64,000 nt of DNA, taken from NCBI GenBank assembly GCA_032158295.1, contig CM063246.1:19092991-19156990 (forward strand), read 5' to 3'. The notes beneath the pieces were generated by a model. That model made no database searches, was not told where the DNA came from, and saw only the letters and a list, made by a program, of their open reading frames with translations. Position 1 is the stretch's first letter. Each line of letters starts with the position of its first letter. Positions 13,101 through 25,100 of the stretch are shown piece after piece. A program made the translations under genes and the position numbers. This DNA comes from Pycnopodia helianthoides. Lineage: Eukaryota; Echinodermata; Asteroidea; Forcipulatida; Asteriidae.

Positions 13101-16100
13101 CGATGACCAATTGAGCTCAAACTTTCACAGGTTTGTTTGTTCATGTATATGTTTAATCACACAAAATGTGGACACTGATTTTGAGCTGTTACCAAAAGTT
13201 TACAATACCTTTAAATCTGGTGTTTTTTAGTTCCCCATAAACGAAACATACACCTTCAATCTGTGTCATGGTTCATAAAAACCATTGGAGTGTCTAGAAC
13301 AATTCATGTTTGAGTTATTAGAATCAATTTGGACAATGATATATTTGAAACAGTATTCAATTATCTTCACGGCTAACTTTTTCCAATCATCAAATTTGAA
13401 ACTGGAATGTTTCACATTTCTCAAATGCACATACATTTTTCTCTTCAATGCAAATATTGATGCACCCTGTCTACTTGGTGAAAACCAATTTTAACACTAC
13501 AGCAGAAACGCCAAGTTTCAATTTCACATTCAAACTGTTTAGAACAAAAACATGTCACAAAGCTTTCTTCAAACACCTGCCACCAAGACATGAATTGGGA
13601 AAAAATGCAAATGGTTACAAAAGTCACCCTCAAATGAACAGATGGCCCCGATCACCTACGTGCCAGAGCGACATATTTTTTGAAACGAATAATGAACAAT
13701 ACTGTCAAGTGATTGAACATATGTTGAAGTACTTCCATATACATCTATGTGAGATGCTGCAGTGAGTCAGCAATGTTTCATTACCTTTTATTTCTACCGC
13801 CGCGTATATAGAGCAAATCCAAACTGGAAAACTGGATTGTGCATACTTGCAGAGCCCTTAACAATGTGTCAAAAAGACAACATAAACAATGTATGGAGCA
13901 AATCAAAACAGGTTTGTCCATACTTAGGCATAATACTGAATGTGTCAAAACACAATATAAACAGCATATGGATTTTAATGCAAACAGGATTGTGTGCACT
14001 TATGCATTTTTTACTTAATAATATATCAAAAACACAATATGAACAGTACATCTGTACAAACTGAAGGGTAGGACCATTTTAATGAAATACTTGCAGTCAA
14101 AAGCCGCGAGTGGTAAACAGTTCGTTCAACTCACTGTCAATGAATCAATACACATTTCTAATTGACCCAATTCACCCGACTTCATCAATCTTCATTAAAC
14201 TCGGCCCTGATTTCAAGGCTGTGCGATAGCTTCGCTTTACTAAGTACAACCCCAGCCGGCCCAACGCGATTCAACCCCAGCCGTCAGACAGACTTGAAAA
14301 TAGCTCTCATCCCGCACTCACGTAGCACCTAAGCTCCGCGAGCCCCCCCCCCCAACACACACATACACCACTTGCACCCATAGTCACAGTCCTTACGATC
14401 TCACGTGTGCTTGGACTGTGGGTGGAACCTGTGTGTGTGTGTGGGGGGGGGGGGGGCTTTGCGGTGGTAGCGATGTGCCAGTGTATGGTGAGAGAGCATT
14501 GTGTGCTGCTTTCAAGTCTGTTGGGCAGCTGGGGTTGCTTCACATTGGGCCGGCTACAGTTGCTTCACATCGGGCCAGCTGGGGTTGTGTTTAGTAAGCA
14601 ACACATTCCCACAGCCTTGAAGTCAAGGCTAGATAAATCTTGCTTGCACCATTTTGGGTGTCAGTTCCTCCATACGTCAATGAATCAGTTCAAATTCCCG
14701 TTTGACCCAATTCATCGGACTTCATTCCCCACGATAAATCTTGGTTGCGCCATTTTGGGAGTCAGAATCCCCAATTGTCAATGCACAGAGCAGATTTTAG
14801 GCAAAATAGAGCTCAGTCAAGGCGTGTATAGCAAATCTTTGTAACCTAAGTCCCAAAATGGCAGAGCACAGTTGCCCAGTAGCCATGTGTGACATACTGA
14901 CATCAATGCATTGGGTCTATGGTAAAACCTGGCCACAATAACAAACCAACGACCCATTCACCATTTACCCCTGTGTCACAAAGACCAAGTAATAAAGTTC
15001 AACCACTCCACAACTTTATAAAACGTTACGCATCTGGCCGTCTTAAAAGTTTGTTAAACTCGGCAGCAAAGCACTGATACATAAAACAAAATTCCACACT
15101 AATGGGCACAAAAGTGTGACATGGGAGGGGAACATGGGATAGTAGTAACAAAATGAAGTACGTCGTTATGTACTTTGGTCCGTGTTCTTTCAAAGGCACA
15201 GGAGGATTGTGGTTGAAAAGAAAAATCAAGGTAAATGACCGAGTATTTATGAAACTGGAGGAGATAAATCTTCAAGATTTATACGTGTGTAACGAAGGCA
15301 GACATTTTTGCTATCATTTGGTAGAAGTTACACTAGAATAAGTTGATCGGCCCAATGTTGTCCAGATACCAATTGTGCAGACCCTTAGGGATGTCCGTAC
15401 GTGACTTGTTTCCTTAATATCCACGGCAATATCTCGGTTTGACTGCTGACAATCTTTAAGGGTTAGGATTGTTACTGCAGGTCTGAAATTGCACGGAGGC
15501 CATGGCTTGTGTTGCCCCTGGTCTTGGCCTTGGTGCCCCTTCAAAAAATTCCCACAGATTTAAAGGACTTTCCAATGGAAGTGCCCTCTGCAGAATGAAA
15601 ATGGCCTTGCCCTCTCAATGACAAAATTCCATGCCTGGTTAATGCCAAATTATTTTAATCTTTGTGTGTGTACACCCTTTTCTTCACTTTCCAGGACATA
15701 CATGTATGTCTGTCCTTGTTACATACAAACGCTTTTTTCAAAAGACGTTGTAATTTCTGAAGTTCACGGATTAATGTATTATTTTTTGCTATGAACAATC
15801 ACGAGCAGCTTTGGAATGTACAGGAAAAGACTGCAACAAAATAGTTGCATTTGTCTCACTCTCCCATGCTTTAAAAAAATTATTATCTTTTTGGCCCGTG
15901 TACAAGAATGTTTACTCTCAAAGGAACATGTGGAGTAGCTTTGTGATAACCGGACCCACTGGCCGATTGCTCAGCAGCGACCAGATAAAGATATGTCTGA
16001 AACATATCTACATGCTTAAAAATAAATATACCTGATTTAAGCATCCCTGTATCTCTGTTAATACATGATTGGTAAGGCCTGAAAATTTAATTTTTTTATG

Positions 16101-19100
16101 CACAACTTTGTGTTTCATTACTTAACTTTTAAACCTGTAACTTATTATTTTATTTTTTATAAAGTACCCTGGTCCTGGGGAGTATTTCTGTCTGAAAGAC
16201 TGCCATGTCTAAGAAATTAATCTCCTCAGTTTTTATATTTTTCATTTGCCAGGTTTTTCAACAAAAACAGTTTAGCGAGATAACCCTGACGAAAATGTTA
16301 AAACTGGCTGTAATTGCTGATTAATTTAAGACTGGGGCTAAAACACATCTGTCCAATCAATGTTTTCACAGTGAATTGAACTAAATTTATTCATTTATTA
16401 CTTTCTTTTTCAACTTCCTTTTCAACTTCCTTTCTCTCTCTCATTTTTCAGTGTTTTGTAAACTTTTGACTGTGTGGAGGAAAAACTGAAACACAAACTT
16501 GTTTTTTCTCTCCTTTTTTTGTCTTTCTTTCTCTTATTGTCAAGCAATGAACCACAAGGGAAACTGACTGGGTAAATTTAAAATGGTTTTGGGTTGAACA
16601 AAGAAAAATTTACTAGAGCGGGATTTGAACCAACGACCTTCTTTCTCTTATTCTCTAGTGCATATGGACCTCACGATGATATGTGCTATATAAAAATCCT
16701 CTATTATTTTTATTGTTATAATAATTATTATTGTCAAGTAATAAACCACAAGGGAAACTGACTGAGTAAATTTCAAATGGTTTGGGGTTGAACAAAGAAA
16801 AATTGACTAGAGCGGGATTTGAACCAAGGACCTCCGGATTAACGTGCCGGCGCTCTACCAACTGAGCTATCTAGCCCTATGTTGGCGGTCTCCCTATTTT
16901 GTCAATATCTTTGTTCGGGGGTGCCAGTCAGAAGCCATGCAGCCCTTAACTTGTTCAACCCCAAACCAATAATTATTATTATTAATACTATCATTATTAA
17001 CAACTAAAAGTCTGTAAAGAATAAACTCTCACAAATACATCCCCTGCAAAATAAATCCCAAACCCAATAAAGATGTATCAGACCTTTAAGTTACTGTAAG
17101 AATAAACACTATCAATCTTGTGCTTGATGGCTCAGTGTAGATGAATCATTCACTGTCGATCCAAAAAAAAAAAAAAAAAAAAAAAAGTAAACAACATGAA
17201 TGTTCCATGATGGATACAACATCTGCTTCTTATTAACGAGGACAAAAAAGTTCAAGGACTTGTTGAGGTTTTCCCCTCAGAGAGTCAATGGGTTCCTGTG
17301 ACCCCCTCTCCCCCCCCCCCACCCCCGCCGTCTCCCACAGTTTTGACGGACAGCCATCATCAGTTTTTATCTATCCATAACACTCTTGCTGTGTTTTTAA
17401 ATTAAGTTGAGACTGTGGGCTCGATCCCAAAGCAAACACGCCCTTTGCATTTTTTTGTCCCCTCTCAGCGAAAAATTGGGTTTTTAAAATGGTGGCACTG
17501 TCAAAATGAGGAATAACAAATTGAATGTAACGAGGGGGTAAATTGGAAGGGTTCGGGCATTCCGAGTTCAGGCTTGAGTCATAAGTTCAAACCTTTTTTT
17601 TTTCTCCACTCTCATTTCGTTGGCGTTCAAAGTATCAAAGAAACATTCCAACCCACCGGTGACTAAAACAACATCACACAACCCTGCAAGTTCATGTAAG
17701 TTCGTGCACATTGTTTTTTCCCTCCTCGACAAGTCACTATATAGGTTTATATTGCAGTGAGTTACAGGGATCACTCAGACTTTTGTAAGGATGTTTATTA
17801 GATGTATGTTATTTTTGAGGGCGGAGAGGATGGTTCTGTCCAATTGGGGGAATTTCACACGTGGACTTGATTACTGTTATATAAATTCAATCATCTGCTA
17901 AATAACAACAACTCCCGACAATTACAGAAACGAATTGAGAAACTAAGTGCATATCAAACATGTTGCTCAACCAGTTTGCTTTGGGATTACAAATCCTATT
18001 CTCGTTACCAGTGCAGGATCGTTTTCAGTCGAAAAGCAACATTTTTTCCCCCGTCAATTAACAATTTTTTTGTCAATGAAATTCCCTATGGATGCCAAAG
18101 ACGTTTTCTCATTGACGTTTGCAGATTTTAATAGCTCATATTTTTTTTCATGGTCGACTTTCTGAAGCATGATTGGGACCAGAGGGACTCCGTGAACCAG
18201 TTGCCCATGTACGCGCAACCCGAAATACAGCGACTCACCACACGTGGCGTGCTGACATGACCACCGCCAAACGCGCGCAGACACTCAAACGCCAGTTTGT
18301 AAGACCACCGCTGCGTGCTGCGTAAGAGTTGTGCGTGTCAATTGTGTCCTCCAAAGCGAAAAAATGATTATCAAATTTACTTGCTAGTCAATAGTAAGCT
18401 GGTTACCACTAATGAGCATTGCACATCACAAGGGACTCTGCCTGGTAAGCTGCATGTTGCCAAGCAAAGTTTGCGTATGCTAAGCAAAATTCTGTGCTCT
18501 ACAGCTTTTTAAAAATAGGGCCCTGGTGTGGCCGAACAAAATGAATATTATTATGTAACATCTGTAGGCTTATACTCCATTAACCACTTCATGTCGGTAT
18601 TTAACAAAATCTTTTCCATGCCTCTGCATGGTACTATTGGATTCCTCAAACTTTGTAGAGGTCTCTAAGAGATCTCAAAATGGCCATCCCAGGAACTTCA
18701 TACACTTTCGACATCAACACAATATGAAAACTAGGAGGTTTGGACACAACAGGGCTGTGTCTTTCCTCCGTTGATGGTATCTTCATCTCTCTCCAGGAAA
18801 TCAGTAAGCCGATGGAGGCCATCGATTGAAAAATCCTGAAACTGTGTAGAGGTCACCTCTAGGTGTTGAGATGAAGCTTATGCTCAACATCCTCCGGTAT
18901 TACAGTTCGGGGAATTTACACACTCTTGTACATCAACTCACTTTGAAGAATAGAAGGTTTTCGACACAACAGGGCTGTTGTCCTTCTTCCGTTGACGGCA
19001 TCTTCAACTCTCTCAAGAAAAATCTATGTCAGCCAAGGGAGATCATCAACGACAAATCACGAAACTGTGAAGCTCCAAGTCAGCTCCAAGTCAAGAGATT

Positions 19101-22100
19101 AAGTACCCATCAACATCCCGGGTGTTACATTTTGGGGGGAAATACACACACTCTCTACACCAACACAAATTGAATACAGTCGCACTATATGTCTTTCTTC
19201 CGTTGGCAGCATCGTCACCGCTCTCAAGAAAAATCTACAACACCGTCGATAAGAAATCCTGAAACCAGGAAAGAATCCAGATAACTCACAAGCTTTGAAG
19301 CAATCGTCTATCGCTCTGATCTCTACGTAACCCCACGCCCCGAGACACCTGCACGAGAAGATACCCCTTCCTTATCAGAAAGGGTTTCCCCTGATTACCC
19401 CCTCCACCCCCGAGGGATTTTCATTCACCCTCGTCATTTAACCTGTGAAATTCATCTCCCGACCATCTTCCCCCCTTGAAGAGAATCTGTGTCAAGCTAA
19501 TGAGGCCCAGGTAACGGCATTGTTTCATTTGGCACTGCAAACATCTGGCGCTCGCGATAAAAAAAAAAACACCTTGCTCCGGTGAACTCCGGTGAACCAC
19601 ACTTTCCTGGTTAAGAAAAATCGCTTTTGAGATACCGGCGTAGGGGAGACCCCCTTGATAAACCAGCGCTTCCCCATTTGTCCCTGAACGAATAAAAAAA
19701 AATAAAAAAATCAGAACACTGTGGCCTTCCATGACAACATTAAGTCAACAACAGGAGCATAAACTGAACTGGCACATGGTTTATTAATAATGTATTCCTC
19801 TGACAGCATTGCCTAATGGTGATAACATTATCATGTGCTCTAGATACACATTGACGTGTTGTTAAACCCCTCTGTTGCAGGGGCGGGCAGAGGGGGCCAA
19901 TCTTTAATATACGTGCCCTTTGCCGAGTGAACGACTTCTTGATTCCTAAGAGCCCTGTGTGACCCAGTTTTTAAAAAAAAGGCCATCGGGGGATTCTTTG
20001 CTAAAAGTGTCACGTCCAAGACAAGCAAGATTGATAAAGCACCTCTTCGACTGGCACAACCCTTATGTGTGTTGTCACTTCGTACCGAATACAAGACTGC
20101 TACTTGTGAGGTCAATGCAACTTTACCTCGGAGCGGGCTCGGGTACTAATTTTTTTTTAGGCAATTTGCAATTTAAGTCATTCATGCAAGTTCTGTGATT
20201 CACTGCAATACGTCTAGTCGATTGACTCGTCAAATCTAGTTAGCCCATGGCCTAGGAGGCGATGACGAGATGGGCAGATAAAATGCGCTGGCTGTTGTGT
20301 TCATTTTCTTTTATTTCTCTATGTAACCTTGCATAATATAGTACAATAATTAGTTACTGTCTTACTGATCGGCAAATTGGCAAAAGCCTACCATTTATTG
20401 ATAAACCATGGAGTAAGTACACTTGGAAATAATTGTTAAAAATAACTGTGCATGTGAGTCTGGCATGTGAGTAGGCAGTGAAAAATAAAGCACAGAAATC
20501 TTTTGGTTGTGTAGCTTGTGTGGAGTGTGACGCCACAACAGCATGGTATCTTGGCTGGGTGCCATTTTTAACCTGCAGATTTTGAGGTCTAATGGGCACC
20601 CGATTGGGATTGCTGGTTGCTATAGTTTATCCTGAAGGACTTCTCATTCAACACAAATGTCCGTAAACAGCAGAGGATTTGGATTGAAAAAGCAGAAAAT
20701 GTTCCACTCCTAAAACTTGCAGCACGCGTACATGTACATGATGACTGGACAACTTGACCTTCCTTGAGACAACTCGACAATTGACAAACTCAGGGACATA
20801 CAACACGCGGATATCCACATCAACAAGGAAAAATTCACACGCCTGGTGATTACAAAAGTTCACAAAACTTTCTCAATCACACAGCCTAACCGCCGTCGTG
20901 ACACAGTGACTTATCTTCGCGAGTTGACGAGAGAAACAGTGCTCCGAAGCAAGGCTGATCCAGTTGGACTAGCTAGTCAAAACCAGGCAGCGTTCCAGTG
21001 ACATCTAGATCAACTATGGTTAAGTCTTGTTGAGTCTATGCTGAACTATGTTTTAAAATTATAAGACCCATTTTACTGTTATATTTATACATGTAGCACC
21101 TTGTAACAGTTTACAGGGTGCTGTGGAGCAAACTTAATGCAGCCAACCATACCAGAAACATCGAGCGAACCCCTTCCTTTCATTATAAATGTGCTTGGTT
21201 CTTCTACGTGCATTACACAACACACAGGACCTACGGCTCTGTGTTTATGTCAGACTTTAGCTAGGACTGACTCCTTGCAAATTGTCACATGGGATACAAT
21301 TTTTAAATAGCGAGTGATATTTTATGGTGTACGAGTATGGGCCCGGTCTGGTCGAGACCAACGTTGTTTCCATCACATTGTCCAAACGGTTGAATAGAAT
21401 ATACATGCAGCATTTTACTTTTTGGACTCTGCAGCAAAACCACAAAGCTGACCTCAGCACAACGATCAAAACATAGACCTCTGTGCACACGAGGTCAGAA
21501 ACTCAAAACAGCGCCCTCACAAGAGGTCAAAGGAAAGCCTCTCATTTGTTGATAGTTGTGTGTGGCGCGTACACGTTACCAACGATTGACCTCAGCAATG
21601 GCGACGTGTGCAAAAGGATCTACAACTCCTCAGATAAATTGTCTAAATGGATTTGAGCCCCCCCCCCACTCCTGAGAGTTGCAAAATATTACAAGCAATT
21701 ATAATCCCACAATACAGATTCCGATTTTGGAAGAGTGTTGAGAAAATGTAAGAAACTTTACCTTAGCCTTCAGCTCCAACAGTTTGAGCTGTCGATCTGA
21801 CAATGGCAGCGACTCTCCATCTGTGCCTAGTGGAGAAAATGTATTTTTGTTTTATTTAATTTAATTTTATTACACCTCCAACAGCACAATTAGCACCAAT
21901 AACGGGATGAATAAGAAACGAGAAGACATTTTCAGTTTTAGATGTGGAAGGAAAGCCCAGACTGAGGGGAAAACCCATGCAATCGGGTAGGGACTGAAAA
22001 CCCAATCCACGTGCAAGGCTCTGGTCCGAGGTGGGATTCGAACCGGTGTCCACAGAGGTGAAAGGCAGGGAAAGAACCACCGAGCCAATCTGATGCCCCA

Positions 22101-25100
22101 AAGTGCGACATACAACTGAATAGAAAGCTTTCTGAGAAGTTAATGCCTTGATCAAATACGAAACAGTACTTGTCTAAACTTGTCCTTGGCTTTTCATATT
22201 TCTTACAAATATGAAGTGAAGTAAAAGTCTTAAAGACAAAGTAAACCTTTGGTTTTTGGAAACGTTCGATTGTTTTAATCCTATATAAATGAAGATATGT
22301 ACAATAAAACTAACCTGTGAAAATTTCATCTCAAAAGGTGTTCGCGTTTTGAGATATCGCCAAAAATCTGGAGCGGTTATGTCCAGGAATAGGAATACAC
22401 AATCTGAGCAACGTTTCTGATCAGATTCAAATTTTGAGGGATAAAAACTGACATCTTTTTCCATATCCACATCATTTTGAATTGAAAAATGCTTTATACT
22501 ATCGAAAGTTGCTGTACTTCTAACCAAGTAAGTTGCCATAAATTTTTAGAGTGATTACCAATCGTATACATGTACCATCCCTTTTTAATAACAATAACAT
22601 TCAGTTCTTATATACAGCTTTATTTATGTACGTCTCAAAACGCATATTAATATATATTTTAAATGTCAAGTAATGAACCACAAGGGAAACTGACTGGGTA
22701 AATTTCAAATGGTTTGGGGTTGAACAAAGAAAAATTGACTAGAGTGGGATTTGAACCAACGACCTCCGGATTAATGTAACGGCACTCTACCAACTGAGCT
22801 ATCTAGCCCGAACAAAGATATTGACAAAATAAGGAGACCGCCAACATAGGGCTAGATAGCTCAGTTGGTTAGAGCGCCGGAGGTCGTTGGTTCAAATCCC
22901 GCTCTAGTCAATTTTTCTTGTTCAACCCCAAACCTAATATATTTTAAAGCGGGACAGGTTTGCATAGTTTTTTAATCATGAGGCTCAATGATGAAATTCC
23001 AGGCCTGTATAAGAGCAAAATGTTTACTTGCTTATAGCACAGCCATCAAAATTTGGCAGGGGTTGTGGCCTTGGTGCCCCATGCCTCTTCTTTATTTTTA
23101 TTCCTAGGTGAGAAATGGTCCTTCTCAAGACTTCTCTTTAACAATAACATTACAATCCTGTAACACTTTATACATTCTCTTCCATGACAAATAAAAAATT
23201 AATAGCTTCCCCAAATTTGTCCTTTCTGAAATCTGTTGATCGCCACAATTTTAACTCTTTCGCTACGGCTCACAGAAATGTCCCGTTCCCTACGGAGAGC
23301 CGCTCACAGCGGCTCGTTGACGTCACTGTAGATACTCGGGGCATCCCCATGACGTGTGCCTTTCTTGCATAATTTATGCCGTATTGCCATCTGGATGACC
23401 TCTGACCCTAGTTGCAGCGGCTTTGAGTCGCTGCCTTTGGCTTTCCATCGCGCAAAGGGTATTATTGACACATTAGTTGGCGGCGTCCAATAATTAATTC
23501 CGTACAAACCGCGCGAAATTTGAAAATTCTATTACGGAGTGAAAGAGTTAAATTGATTCCCTTTCATAAATGAGCCCCCATTCAAACAAGGGGTGCTGAG
23601 TTTCAATAAGGGGTAGTACCTTCTGTAGTAAGTGTTGAGCCAAGCTTCCATACTTCAAGATGGAGAGGGAACTGAAAAAGCAATAACTGTGCATCCGGAG
23701 CACTGCAAACGCGAGATTTCTGTCAGGAAGAGAACAAATAAAATGATTGAAGGAAGGGGGGCAGTGCAAAAATGCTTCTTTTAGAGGTGGAGTCGTAGAT
23801 TGGTTTAATGTAGTGCTTATTTATAGGGAAAATTATAAAGAACGATACAATAAAAGTCACATGTGAAAGTCGCGTTTAGCGAAGTGGCAGTGGGTACCAA
23901 CCGCATCTCTGGCTGCAGCATTCGCAAACGGACACAACCCTCAGAAATCTCTGAAACGATTCATGCATACAATTCATTTCTCAGATTCAAATGTTTTTGG
24001 GTGAAAAATTACACCTCACTGTGTAAAATCTTGAACAGAAACAAGTTATGATCAAATGCTGACTTTGAGTCAGATAATATACCTCGGATTCTATTGAGTA
24101 TGACATAAATCTTCTCTTACATGTTGAAGTAGAGCTTGTTCGAATAAAAACAGCTAGCATGTTAAGCTGTGTGAGTTTTGATCCTAGTCTTGTAAAAACA
24201 CTTCTGCAGCTTGATTTCATGAAACTTTACACAGCTGCTTAAAAAGTCCACTTGTGCAAGATTTCTTGTGATAGTGTTGCACAACTTACGCAATAAATGA
24301 TTGCGCAAGTGGACTCATGCAGTTGCAGAAAGTTTTGTGAAATCGGCGACAGGTCAACAGTGAACATTTTCAGCTACAGGCCCTGTGATTTGGCCCTGAG
24401 CACTGCACTATCAAAACTGTAACTCTGCTACTCACAATGGGGTATACTCACAATGGGGTATACTCACAATGGGGTATACTCACAATGGGGTATACTCACA
24501 ATGGGGTATACTCACAATGGGGTATACTCACAATGGGGTATACTCACAATGGGGTATACTCACAATGGGGTATACTCACAATGGGGTATACTCACAATGG
24601 GGTATACTCACAATGGGGTATACTCACAATGGGGTATACTCACAATGGGGTATACTCACAATGGGGTATACTCACAATGGGGTATACTCACAATGGGGTA
24701 TACTCACAATGGGGTATACTCACAATGGGGTATGCAGGAAGAAGTCTCTTAAACTGCGCTGTCTGTTGTTTCTTGAACTTCTGATGAGAAGCATCAACCT
24801 CTACGGGACTCACCATCAGGTTGGTGTCTACACCTAGCCATACAAACAACAATGAAATAAGTCAGACTAGAAACTTTTTGTAGTTGGAAAGCAACCGAGA
24901 AACTAAAGGTTTGCGGTAACACTGTGTGAGCAATCTTTCCATGTATGAATCGTGGCAGTTCAAAAAAAGAAAAAAGAATAGTAATTGGTTCTTATATAAG
25001 GCACATATCCCAGTAGCTAGATCAAGGTGCTTTACATTATTATTTTCCCTGTTCATCTGGCATACTTAGACCATTCCTCAACACCCTGGGGAGCATACAA

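Larger units (their letters stand above)
4464..21761 (-). other. UTP4: UTP4 intron 9 (17.3 kb)
   Basis: There is no convincing gene on either strand. The intron holds the foldback copy at 7560, the GCTTAGCA pair at 9760, TTAA miniature transposons at 4702 and 12872, tRNA-Asn-like repeats at 12128, 16531 and 16722, the tandem repeat at 18616, and many homopolymer and microsatellite tracts (GA-rich 6725-6800, A(24) near 17163). Confidence 0.75.

Noticed and set aside
14407..14844. 145-codon plus-strand open frame
   Set aside because: It crosses GT and G tracts and internally repeated CATTTTGGG/GGGCCAGCTGGGGTTG segments; no domain or splice context.
16813..16877. Functional tRNA-Asn gene on the minus strand
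   Set aside because: C replaces U33, the arms mispair, and copies are embedded in an inverted-repeat element.
23620..23702. Alternative UTP4 exon 8 start at 23702 (GTTTGCAG acceptor)
   Set aside because: It would need a phase 2 partner; the stronger acceptor CTTCCTGACAG before 23719 gives phase 0 and a gap-free alignment with cirhin.
24429..24733. CRISPR array
   Set aside because: The units are contiguous with no spacers, and the context is a eukaryotic gene.
24437..24837. Three overlapping plus-strand open frames of about 100-120 codons with period MGYTHNGVYSQWGILT
   Set aside because: They are produced by the 16-bp repeat, which reads open in all three frames; the true coding use here is the end of UTP4 exon 7 on the other strand.
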